A DNA stretch of 64,000 nt from assembly GCF_029227915.1 (NCBI RefSeq), contig NC_079882.1, positions 21,209,001 through 21,273,000 on the forward strand, written 5' to 3'. Below are positions 12,556 to 22,800 of the stretch, in pieces. The translations under genes and the position numbers were made by a program. Every line of letters starts with the position of its first letter. The stretch's first letter is position 1. Origin of the DNA: Hydractinia symbiolongicarpus. Taxonomy: Eukaryota > Cnidaria > Hydrozoa > Anthoathecata > Hydractiniidae. The notes beneath the pieces are model-generated. The model did not search any database and was not told the DNA's origin. It saw nothing but the letters and a program-made list of their open reading frames with translations.

Positions 12556-13304
12556 TTTTATGCTGAAAAATAAAGATTGATATTAAACAAAAATAACATT
12601 TCAGTTACTTTCACAATTCATATAAAATATCAGTTTTTAAAGTTTGATTATCACAGATTATATATTTACCGCATTATTTTTATCAATTTTACAAAAGAAA
12701 TGAAAAAGTATGACATTAACTACGACCATATTATTATAATTTACAAAAGGTGTAAAAAAAAAAAAATAAACCATATATATTAATCATATTAATCATATAT
12801 ATTATAGCGTACAATAGCATGAAGTTAGTCAACTATTTGAATATTAATTTTAAATAATTAGATATATTAGATATACAAGTTACATATAATCAGATATCTC
12901 TTGCGCCAAAATGTTTTGCTTCCTGCTTGCAACTGGGTAGTTGTATTTCTATATAAAAAACTAGAAAAGGGCACATTTAAATTTTTAATGCTACCTATAA
13001 ATCAAATTTTCAGGATTGATTTGAAATAATAAGACAATAGTAATAACATGGCTGTTTAAATTTTTACACTTACTCACCTTATCAGCACAAAATCCTACCA
13101 TATATAATTTAACTTAAGCAAGAAAATTAGGTCATGCTATGGTATCTGGAAGACATCAACTCAGTACAGTAAATTACTTCTCCCACAGTTTTTTTTAAAC
13201 ATATATAAAAATGTTTTAAAATTAGGAAACATTATAAAATAAAATTTTTATTACAAGTAATATAAGCATATATATAAAATGTTCATCTAACAAATACAAT
13301 TATA
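12556..13304. other. 749-bp spacer between nocturnin and TRAPPC9
   Basis: Very AT-rich, no coding frame. It contains the nocturnin 3'UTR and the TRAPPC9 leader, with the minus-strand acceptor TTTATTTTTCAG directly upstream of the TRAPPC9 start codon. Confidence 0.5.
13247..13252 (-). terminator. Nocturnin poly(A) signal AATAAA
   Basis: AATAAA on the minus strand, about 55 bases after the nocturnin stop codon, in the expected place for cleavage and polyadenylation. Confidence 0.5.
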
Positions 13305-14660
13305 TTAAAAGCTGAAGTCTACACACAAAGCTATATGGTCAGATCCATGGTTGAGAGAAGGAAAACGAGTTGGAGGAACATTAACATCTTCCATAGGTTT
13401 AAGTACTTGAGCAACTTTCAGCGTGTTGTAAGAATACCAAATATAATCAATACTAGCCTTTCCTTCACCAGTTGGTCTGATTTTCCATGTAGTAAATGCT
13501 GGCTCGTCACCCAGTGCAGCTGCATATGCACTGCATAGTTGAAGGTTTGATGTTCTAATATAGTTGTGGAACGGTTCATGTGACTGACCATTGAAATCAC
13601 CACACCAAATTAACAACAGATCGTTCTCATACTTTTGTTGAATTGATTCAATGATTGCAACAGCACTTTTTGTCTGTGCTAATCTTCGAGGTTCGAATCC
13701 CTTTTTTGCTTTTAAGTGAGAGCAAACAAAAAATATAAACTTCTTTAAATTTATATCTTTTAACACTAAACCCAAAAAACCTTGCTGACCCTTTTTGCCG
13801 TCTTCTTCTTCCAAATACTCAGTAATTTGTTCAACTAGTACGTATTTGTTTCTTCTGTAAAAAATGGCAACTCCATCAGGACCATTATTTCCAGGAAACC
13901 TAAGGCAAGGTGAATCTCTTTTAAGAACAAAAAATCCTTCGTATCCTGCAGTTTTTAGTTCTGGTGCAAAGAAATCATCAAAATGATCAACTTCTTCTAA
14001 ACACACAACATCTGCATTTGCTGAAAGTATCTCGTTTAGTAGTAACCTCTTCCGGTACTGCCATTTTAGACACTGTGGAGGAGTAGCACAAAAATTTTCA
14101 GTGACTGATGATATGGAAAGTCCTATAACAACAAATATGATACAAATATGACACAAATATGACACAAATATGAATAAAAACATAAAAAATTAGTGTATAA
14201 CCATATTAGAATTTTGCTAGCTAGATGTGTAGGTAAGAATAACCCATTCAAAATCACTAAACTTTATCAATCTTAGTTAAAATTTATGCATCAACGAAAA
14301 AGCAAAATTTAAGAAATAGTTGCAAGAATTTAGAATAAAAAGACAAACGTATCTTTTCTCACTGGAGGAATCAAATTGGCTTTGGGGTGCAGTACATGGG
14401 CTGCACTTTTATAGAAAATAATAAAGCACAAAGCCACGAAGCCACTAAGTCACACAGTTATTGAGATGTTAAAAGTACATTTTCAAAAGTGAAATTGTAA
14501 AGTCACGCCAAATAAATTTTTTAAACAAGTATAACACACCATCAGCCAAAACATTCCATTGAAAAACTCTAAAGGTTTCCTCCCTCAATGCATTGTTTAC
14601 TTTTTGAAATTCTCTTTGTATCAATGGTGGATATTCCAGATTTTCTTCATCATTACTCAT
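13305..14660 (-). CDS. NOCT: Nocturnin-type endonuclease/exonuclease/phosphatase-fold enzyme
   Basis: Two coding exons, 14660-14540 and 14122-13305, joined in phase 1, give 312 aa. The fold's catalytic residues are all present: N36 in FQWNVLADG, E84 in VVCLEEVDHFDDF, SHLKAKKG near 175-181, D216 and N218 in CGDFNG, D266 in IDYIWYS and H303 in GSDHIALCVDFSF. The runs NNGPDGVAIFYRR and FTTWKIRPTGEG match nocturnin better than CCR4 deadenylases or Angel. Vertebrate nocturnin removes the 2'-phosphate from NADP(H) and is circadian; whether this ortholog does the same is inference. Unlike the mammalian enzyme there is no long mitochondrial leader before the domain. A possible acceptor (TTATTATCAAAG) lies 13 bases upstream of the ATG. 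Confidence 0.92.
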
Positions 14661-15413
14661 TTTTGCTTGATTTCTTTGATAATAAAAATTACATACTTAT
14701 TATATCTTATAAAAATGACAATGAAATACAAATTGTGTGACTTTTGTATAAATGTACTGACACAAAAATGCGACATGGGAGAACATATGATGCTCCCTAC
14801 TTCTAAAATCTAATATTTATGTAGATAGAGAATACCAAACTGGAGAAAAATTTGTTGATAGTTAATTTTTTTAAAGTATTTAAATTAAGAAAAAACAATA
14901 TGATGAGAATCCACTCCATCCCTTTCAGTGTTATTAATTCTGTGTGTAGAGATGTTTTGCAGATTTTGTCAAAATACACCAAAATCAAACCCACCTCCAA
15001 TTTAATTTGAAATACTAGACCATTTGCCAAATTAAACCTATGCAAAATCAACAATAAAATTCATCAATTCCTTAAAGAGTGAAGAAGAACATATTAATTA
15101 AAGACAACACATTGCATTTTGAAGATTTTTTTTCTGAATTAAATATGACTCAATTTTTAGGAAAACCAATAACTTTTTTCATTATTGGCTAATTTAAATC
15201 CACATAAAGTTTTGCACAATTTTCTTCTTAATAAATTTAATTTTTATCCAATACTTATTTTTAATGCCAAGTGGTTAGATAATACTAAGTGTTGAAAGAG
15301 CTATTCTAAAGATTAGCCCACACTCCCTTTACTGGACACCTCGCACACTATGGTGGACCAACATAAACAATCAAACAAGAAAAGAAACAACAAATACAAG
15401 GAAAAACATTGTT
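14661..15413. other. 753-bp spacer between MED27 and nocturnin
   Basis: AT-rich, no gene recognised. It holds the MED27 3' end and the nocturnin leader. Confidence 0.5.
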
Positions 15414-15418
15414 TTATT
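15413..15418 (-). terminator. AATAAA overlapping the MED27 stop codon
   Basis: The last codons read TGT AAA TAA followed by AAC, so a canonical AATAAA on the minus strand includes the stop codon. If it is used, the 3'UTR would be only about 10-30 bases. Confidence 0.4.
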
Positions 15419-16325
15419 TACATGACAAATGATAAAAAACATCTTTATCGAATTCCTTCCATATTGGTGGCAATAACTGAACTGCACTAGAATCTAATGA
15501 CAAATGTTTTTTACAACATTCACACGTCATAGTAAAAAGATTAACATATTTGCTGATATAAGTAAGAAATTTTCTTAATATTACTACAGGTTCTTCCAAA
15601 GATAATTTTAAAATAACAGAAACAAATACATTAGAAAGTTTCTTAAAAACAAAATGGTTTGACTCTTGCCAAGGATAACAAGAAAAACTTTCATGAATGC
15701 TTTTTACTAAACACTGACCAACTGTTAATCCAGAAAAAAATAAGTAAACACTGCATATGCCTGCTAACTTCACTTCTAAACATCTTTCAGATGCAACATG
15801 GTTAGTATTGAACGCTAAACTTGGAAATTCAACTTTCATGATATCAATCAAGTCAGTTAGATTTGTTTCTACTCTTACATGCTTTATCTCAGCATCTCCT
15901 TCACATGCATGAATTCTCTTTAAAATATCCAATGCATGTGTTGCATCAGAATCTAAATTCTTTAACCATGTGTAACAATCTAACAGATCTTTGTAAAATC
16001 CACTTTGTTCTTCAGTAGGATCAAGGCTAACATAACCAGTATTACCAAGTGGAACAGCATGAATGTGGTTCAGCCGAATTTTAGCATACTTCGTGCCAAG
16101 TTTATCGAGTTTTACTCTTATTCCATGAACTTGTTTGATGGTTGACTTGATTACTTCTGTTTCTTTTTCTACTTCATCATTTTTTCGAACCACAATGCTA
16201 TCAATAAAAGATGTGACAAGTACTTGTATTTCTTTGACTTGTTCAACTGCTTCGTGTAAATCAGTTGATAACTGATTAACATCTAGATCAATTGATTGTG
16301 GAGTGGTTGTGGATGCATTGGCCAT
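15414..16325 (-). CDS. MED27: Mediator complex subunit 27
   Basis: A single intronless frame of 303 aa (human MED27 has 311). The N-terminal half is helical with heptad-like spacing (LHEAVEQVKEIQVLV, KSTIKQVHGIRVKLDKLGTKYAKI). The C-terminus has the family's zinc-binding tail: CECCKKHLSLD, then LLPPIWKEFDKDVFYHLSCK, which corresponds to the vertebrate LPPTWRDF...FHDTC ending. MED27 belongs to the tail/upper part of Mediator and works in the nucleus in RNA polymerase II transcription. The ATG is preceded by ATATCTTTAG and 12 bases of leader, an acceptor for a 5'UTR intron or a trans-spliced leader. Lack of introns contrasts with the intron-rich neighbours and could mean ancestral intron loss or retroposition; its place in the co-oriented row argues against a recent retrocopy. 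Confidence 0.9.
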   Translation of the reverse strand: MANASTTTPQSIDLDVNQLSTDLHEAVEQVKEIQVLVTSFIDSIVVRKNDEVEKETEVIKSTIKQVHGIRVKLDKLGTKYAKIRLNHIHAVPLGNTGYVSLDPTEEQSGFYKDLLDCYTWLKNLDSDATHALDILKRIHACEGDAEIKHVRVETNLTDLIDIMKVEFPSLAFNTNHVASERCLEVKLAGICSVYLFFSGLTVGQCLVKSIHESFSCYPWQESNHFVFKKLSNVFVSVILKLSLEEPVVILRKFLTYISKYVNLFTMTCECCKKHLSLDSSAVQLLPPIWKEFDKDVFYHLSCK

Positions 16326-17076
16326 TTTTTTCTCATACTAAAGATATATAAATCGAGACTTTTAAGAAACAGCACACTAGGAATGTTACAATTCTTAGGT
16401 TTAAAGGAAAATTTTATCAGCAAATGTCCAAGTGAAAAATTTTGGTTTTTTCCCACCAAAGAGTAAGACACAGCTTTATAACTTTTAAAAATATATTGAA
16501 TGCCAATTCAAAGCCAACCCATTAGGCAGCTATCAACTAGAGTACCTGGTTCGTAACACTTTTCTTAACAAAAACGTCTTTTGACTTTCCCAATTTTCTG
16601 AAAACCAGAAAAAAAATTTTCTTGATTTATATATGCAATACTTGGCACTTCTTGGTGCAATTACTGGAATCTTCTTGAAAAAGCCTGAATATATTTCGAC
16701 ATATTTAACAGAGTGCATTTGGAACACAGTATTTTATTTATTGAAATGCCTTTCCACAAATGGGTAGCAAATGTTTCCTGTGAACCTTTTTTAAAGTTTT
16801 AAAAAATGAACTAAAGATATAAAAACACAGTTCTGGCTCCGACTTTCCCCAACCAAACTTAGGGAAAATAAATATGCTTAACTTTCTGACTTTTAACATT
16901 TTCCTGTCAAAAGCTCAGAAGCTGGCCACAGAAGCATTCGATAGCAAGCAAACTTCCATGCAATATTAGCACTGGTAATAACTAATTCTAGAAAGTGGAA
17001 ACTTGCAACAGCAGAATTTTGAGATAAATTTTACTCTTCATTAAAATTTTTTTAAGTTATTCTCCTTTACTGTTAA
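16326..17076. other. Upstream region of MED27, no gene recognised
   Basis: AT-rich DNA between MED27 and a MITE. Short frames only, none with recognisable domains. Confidence 0.4.
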
Positions 17077-17490
17077 GGCTAAAATACATGGTAAGTTTAA
17101 ATGGACAGCTTAAATGTAAGATAAAAAAACTTACCGTGTAAACAGTAAAAAAAATTATAAAACTGAAAAAAGTTGAACATGTTCAACTTTTGCTAAGTTT
17201 TTTCTATTGAAATTAACAGAATGATTAATGAGCTATTGTTTAAACTAAAGATATGAGAATATTTTTTTCAATTTCTAATTCTTTCAACATTTACCCTGCT
17301 GGTGCTATAACAATATTCGCAACAGAAAATTTACGTTTTTTTCTTTGGTATTCATTGTGAAAAAAAAGTTTTTTAAAAAAAACTTATACATTTTATCTTA
17401 ACGTGTAGACATGTATATTACCTGCAATGAAACTTATAAGTTTTTTCTTACAACTAAATGGTCCGTTTAAACTTACCGTGTATTTTAGCT
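17077..17490. mobile_element. MITE, family A, copy 2
   Basis: A 414-bp relative of the element at 7936: left end GGCTAAAATACATGGTAAG, right end AACTTACCGTGTATTTTAGC, the same internal ACTTACCGTGTAAACAG and ACGTGTAGACATG blocks in the same order. No coding capacity. Confidence 0.75.
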
Positions 17491-18829
17491 TTTATAGATA
17501 AAAGATTGCAGACAAAATCTAGGTTGCCATTTGTTGAAATTAAAATGTAGGCACACCTACCATAATCAGGTTGGATAATTACATGAGCCCAATATCCCTA
17601 ATGGCTATAAAATTCAATTTTGGTTTTCTTAACCTGTTTTGAATCAAAAGATATTATTGATTCTGAGAAATTTAAATGACTACTATTATATAAGCAAACA
17701 AATTATTATATTTGGAAACAAAAATTAAATCTATATATAACAGAAAAATCTATATTATAACAAAAATTACAAAAATAAATAAATTTGCTTAAATACTTGT
17801 AGATTTACATTCTAGAGTTGTTGACTTCTCGAAAAACTTTAATAGTCCTTATTCTGTGTTCTAGTCTCATTATTTGAATAATCTATTTATTTAAGCATTG
17901 AATTACAAAACACATCTCATAATAAGATACATAAATATAAATAAACGTATTATAAAATTAAAATGTAATCAATAAACATAATTTTGAAAACTATTCATGT
18001 ACCCACAGGACCTACTAAAGTATCCAAAAAACAAACTGATTATACAATAAACTATTTTCACTAAGTCATCAAAAAAAAATTGTTCCAATTTTGAAAGCAT
18101 AAGAGTGGATAAAACTCTTGCACAATCTGGGTTAGTAAAATTTCTTACGTTATGCATCCTATATATTTGGAATCTGATCAAATGGTTTATTTAGAAACTC
18201 CAAAGACTCAAGTATTTAGTAGTGTTTTGATTTGTGAAAGTTAGTTAAGTACTAACCTTGTGGATGTGTCTGAATCTGAAAAACATCACAAACTCTGTTG
18301 CTAAAAATAAAAACAAGTGTTTGCACAACATATTTTCTCAAGTGAGTCTAACTGCTCATCAATTAGCACTTTTCTGGAATGACTGCTTATTTTAAGTTGT
18401 CAAAATGAGGGGACAGCACTTGTTCAGGGTAACATGTTACTATTGCTTATTAAAAGTAATTAAATTTTAATTTCAAAAAGGCTGATGATTGGATTCAAAT
18501 TAAATTATTTTTTCTGCTATTAGTATTGGGTTGTAAAGGAAAAAAGGAAAACAATGGAAAAGTGTAAATCCTGGTTTTCAGGTAAAAAAGCCTCTTCAAT
18601 AAAAAAAAAATAATTAAAAACTATTGCGAATATTCAATGTTTCATCCAAAAAGATGCTTTTGGAAAATGCAGATTTATGTTATGCATAAATTAATCTATG
18701 TGATAACCATAACATATTCTCACAGAAAATGTGTATACTATGAAAAATTAAACTCTATTATAACAAAAAGAATAACAAGTACAACTCATTCCAAATATAA
18801 ATTTCCACATTTCTCATGTTTCATACAGA
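17491..18829. other. 3' flank of the LIM-homeobox gene
   Basis: About 1.3 kb, AT-rich, no gene recognised. It should contain the 3'UTR of the LIM-homeobox gene. Confidence 0.4.
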
Positions 18830-19387
18830 CTATGGTGACAACATTTTTTGTTGTTGTTGCTGCTTCTTTTGTCTAGCACGAGAATTTTGAAACCATACTT
18901 GAGTAACTCTTTTGGGTAAGCTAACGTCAGAAGCAATTCTTTCTAATTCTGAACTATCTGGATTTGCATCCACCTCAAAGTTGGCCTGCAGGACTTGAAC
19001 TTGCTCCTCACTAAACGATGTCCGGACTCTTTTGTTACGATTAGGTTTCATCCATATGTTTTCACTTTCAAGACTTGGGTTGGGAGATAACTCTGCATGT
19101 GAGCTAACAGGTCTATGGATAGGATGGGGTTCTGTAAGGACAGCTGGTAATTCCAGTTGTTCCACATAATGTAATTTGCACAAAATTCTATTATCAAGTA
19201 GTGCAAACTCTTCGCCAGTTGATAGTTGCCTTTTACAGACATCACAAGCAAAGCATGCCAAATGATACACGTTTTGCTTGGCTCTTCTTACCCAGTCACT
19301 TGACTGAATACCACGATGGCAAGAACAGCATTTGATCTCCAGGTGAGTTTCTGGTGTATCTGGGGGAGCTGTGTCAGTATTATGCAT
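18830..19387 (-). CDS. LIM-homeobox transcription factor, LHX6/8 (Arrowhead) type; only one LIM domain visible
   Basis: One open exon of 185 codons. Residues 20-73 form a LIM zinc domain (CCSCHRGIQSSDWVRRA, YHLACFACDVCKRQLSTGEE, ILCKLHY); the run SDWVRRA...YHLACFAC...CKRQLSTGEEF is characteristic of the second LIM of LHX6/8. Residues about 117-176 form a homeodomain (KRVRTSFSEEQVQVLQ ... VTQVWFQNSRARQKK), followed by a short glutamine run and the stop. The protein should bind DNA in the nucleus and specify neurons or other cell types. The first LIM domain normally lies in an upstream exon; none was found in the next 3 kb. The exon opens with TTTTAG directly before ATG, so it may be spliced to a distant LIM1 exon or may itself be a trans-spliced first exon. 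Confidence 0.85.
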   Translation of the reverse strand: MHNTDTAPPDTPETHLEIKCCSCHRGIQSSDWVRRAKQNVYHLACFACDVCKRQLSTGEEFALLDNRILCKLHYVEQLELPAVLTEPHPIHRPVSSHAELSPNPSLESENIWMKPNRNKRVRTSFSEEQVQVLQANFEVDANPDSSELERIASDVSLPKRVTQVWFQNSRARQKKQQQQQKMLSP

Positions 19388-21764
19388 CTAAAACCAATTC
19401 ATGTAAATTATGAAGTTTTGTTCCTTTAACATGCAACATACATCAACTAGTCCTAATTTTTTTTGGAAAATGTTGTTCAGACATTAAACTAACAATTTAC
19501 AAAAAAATAGAGGATTCAATTATATAAACCACTTAATTACACTAGCTTGCAGATTCTACGGTATTCAAATACAGCTGTCCGTCCTAAAATGGAAATTTTT
19601 GCCTCTCTGAGCACCGACACGGGAGTAGTCGTGTGTTCGAATCTCATCTTGGTAGCTATTTTTCATTTTTTTTTCTTTTTACTATCTCGCCTGCGAGGAT
19701 GTGTTTCCAACTCGTAACTAACTAACCAAATGGTTAATTGCAAGGTCACAAATTTAAACTTCATACCTAAACTCTCTAAGTACTTAAAAGTCATCGGCCA
19801 AATTTGGTATTTGTTTTTGACAAAATTTGGCACAGTTAACAAAAAAATTATGCAGAACATGATGGTGACATCAAAATTTTGCTTTTTGTCACTTAAATGT
19901 CATTTAAGGTCAAAATTGGTCCGAAAATAAAAACTACTTTACTTTATTTAGCAGAACCAATACTAAGATCAACTTAACTTGTAAGAAAAAATAATGCTCC
20001 AAACACCTATTCCTTTCTTTTGATGCAGTTTGCAAGAATCACTCTAAATCAATAATGTTTCTTTATTCAAATGTAACCCCAAAATTGAATAAGTTAGCAG
20101 GATTACAGCAATACAAATTGATTGAAAAAAAGCTGTGGGTTTTTTTTCAGTTAGTCCTTACATTATGGTACCAACTAAACGCTTGATAGACAAAAAACGT
20201 TTTTTTTTTTTTTAATTTTAAGGTTTTGAAGTCAAAAAAGAAAATTTTATCCTATTTATCATGCACTTGAAAAATTCTGCCCAGTTCTGGCAAGAAAACT
20301 ATATGGATAGATAGGTAACATGATAATCAATGGCCACAATTAGGTGAAATACTATGTTTTTCGATCGTCGCCCTCTACTTGATATTAAATTTTAGCATGG
20401 TCTGATCCACCGTTTACCATATGCATTATTAAGTCTGTTGACTCACATAAGAGTTCTGAAGAATATAAACAACACTGCATTGCAATGAAAGTTGTCCACT
20501 GCTTTTTCCCCTGTGACATACAGTCAGGGTAAACTGATAAATAGCCTGTAATGCGATGCAGAATATTTATAAAGTAGGTACAGTATAATTAGCTGCTCAC
20601 ACAACTAATTATTCTTGTTCTGGTTTTTGGTTTTCATTGGAGCAGAAAATTATGTGGAAAGATGATTTCCTTTGTTTACATTTTTAGCAGTAAGCTCTTT
20701 CGCCTTGGCATTTGCATGGCAGGAAAAGATAGGGACACTAGCCGAAGCTAAGTTATTTTAAGTCTATTTTGTCACACAAAAGCATTGTGGAATAAATAAA
20801 TCAGAAAGCATCTATCTACACTCTATATTAGTTTACACCCTGAAAGGATGTTTCCGTGAGAGGAAATAGAAAATGAAAAGACTTCACTTCACCAAATCCT
20901 AGCATCTTTTTTCCTGCTATGCAAATGCCACAGCCAAAAAGCTTACTGCTGAAAAGTAAACAAATTGTTTCACACAGGAATTCATCTATATAGCTATAGA
21001 TGGCTATGGGGAGATCAATAACAAAAAAAGTGTGGAAATTTAAGTAAAAAAGATCTCTACTGTAAAATTAGCCACATGAGTGGTTAATTATACTGTACAT
21101 AACATATAATTATAACTTCATCAGCATCCTGTTACAGGCTAGCTAATTATCAGTTAGTTTTCTCTCTCTGACGTCAGATGACTGATATTGTATATTCAAT
21201 CTGAAAGTAGGATGGGGAAAACTAGATGACACCGACATAAACACACAGCCATTTCGGGTTATTGATAAACGAATAGATGGAGGTTTCTACTTTGCTACCT
21301 AACACTTTTTATTTTAATAAAAGACGGCTCCTCTGCATCCTGATAAGTCCCTAAAAACGACCAGCTAGCTAGATAAAGGCCAGAAACAGAAATACCAGAA
21401 ATAACAAATATGTTTGGGTTAAATAATATTTCAACTTTTTCTAAACAACCATATCGGGTTGGATATGAGGATCTGATCAGAGACAAAATTGTGTAATGGC
21501 AACCATCTTATAACATTTTGCCCATAGTCTTTTGATTAAACGCCCTTCTTTGCTCATTTAAACGCCAGTTTGTACTTTAAGCCGCCTGGTTCCAAATCGC
21601 CCGTCAACGATTTCGTTCCCGCAACCTTATTCCCAGGGCTAGCAACGAAGAAATATGAACAAAATATATCTATTGTAATTAATACTAAAATATTTCGCCT
21701 AAAAATCCTTGGGAATTTGCCCGTCCCAATAAAGTCAAAAGAAATCAGTCCATAGTATGACTAT
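19388..21764. other. Gene-poor region upstream of the LHX exon
   Basis: No exon for the missing first LIM domain was found on the minus strand. Around 19590-19660 a stretch with GTGTTCGAATCTCATCT resembles a tRNA-type B box and may be a SINE remnant. Nothing else recognised. Confidence 0.35.
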
Positions 21765-22165
21765 TTTCTTGCGCACAAACAGACGGCTATGATACGAGTA
21801 GTTAGCTCGTGGAAAATTCTGCCTTCTTACATATTTCCCACATAGCTAATAGAATTTAGTTGGACAGGGGTTACAACCATGATTATCGCTGAGATTATAA
21901 TGCGGTTTTCAATGTAATGACCCTGGTTGCAAAAAGATCACAAGAATATATCATTTTTACCAGACCCTAACGGATTTTGTTATGTAGACTATCCCGGGTA
22001 TAAATCTAAATCCCGGGTAAAAATCCATCTCGCGCACAAACAGACAGACGGAATATGGCTATTATTATGAAGACTAGTCGGTAGCCATTGGAATAATCCG
22101 CGGGTTTACCCGTTCTATATATATCGCATTTCGTGTTTTCGTAGCATAACTTTTGAGGAGAATCC
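21765..22165 (-). mobile_element. Cluster of decayed Helitron-like ends
   Basis: At 22069-22075 the plus strand reads GAAGACTAGTCGGTAGCC. Read on the minus strand, one element ends ...CTAG and the next begins TCTTCATAATAATAGCC. A hairpin-like GGGTTTACCCG lies nearby, and GCGCACAAACAGACAGACGG matches the 5' part of the element at 54899. A similar block, GCGCACAAACAGACGGC, followed by GTAGTTAGCTCGTGG, is at 21772-21815. The copies are diverged, so boundaries are approximate. Confidence 0.4.
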
Positions 22166-22299
22166 CATCAGACTCAAGGATATCTCATGCGAAATTAAAA
22201 TTTAAGAGATTGTGAGATCTTGGGCTGTTCTATTATACGCCAGACCTAGGTAAGCCCCAGAAGGATGTCCGAGCAAGGAGGTTTTACCTATCCGAGATA

Positions 22300-22800
22300 G
22301 TTGCAAAGGAGATAACTAAGCTGTTTGGGTCTATTTCAACCTGATTCAAGACCCAGGGAGATGTGTGGATGGATTGTAGGGGTGGATCCTAAGGTTTTTA
22401 CGTGTGTTTCGAAACGATTAATGACCTAGAAAATGTGTAAGAGGACTATTGACAGGGATTCCGAGATATTTGCAGAGGTTTCCACCCATATGAAGACGCA
22501 GTGAAACCGTGCTGTTGAGCGCAACCTCTATATGGTCAAGTATCTCCCAAAACATCTTGAGACAAGAGAGATGTGTCTCCGACCTTTTGCGGAGCATCCT
22601 AGGCTGCCTGAGGATGTTCCGAACCGATTCAAGAGATGTGTAAAATCGTTATTGAGGGTATTGTTGCGAACAATATTGAGTATTTTATTGCACATTATAC
22701 TAAGGCTCGAGAGTGTGCCAGACTGGTTTGTTACACCTCAGATGTTTGAAAACTATGTGTGGTATAAGGCTTCAGAACTTAAATACGAGACGAGCTAAGA
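22300..22800 (+). pseudogene. Decayed repeat protein with YLPKHLETREMC / VPDWFVT motifs
   Basis: The best-preserved frame (22532-22798) reads YLPKHLETREMCLRPFAEHP, then EDVPNRFK, then ESVPDWFVTPQMFE. These resemble uncharacterised repeat proteins, known to me from cnidarians, fungi and giant viruses, built of units like VPDxFKTxEMC. Upstream, near 22335, FKTQG is visible in another frame, and after VPNRFK a second EMCK appears one frame away, so several frameshifts and stops break it. Function unknown. It lies between Helitron-like debris and a polymerase fragment. The motif assignment is from memory and needs a profile search. Confidence 0.4.

Noticed and set aside
22532-22798. Considered as an intact gene
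   Set aside because: The motif register shifts frame before and after it, and no start or splice context supports expression.
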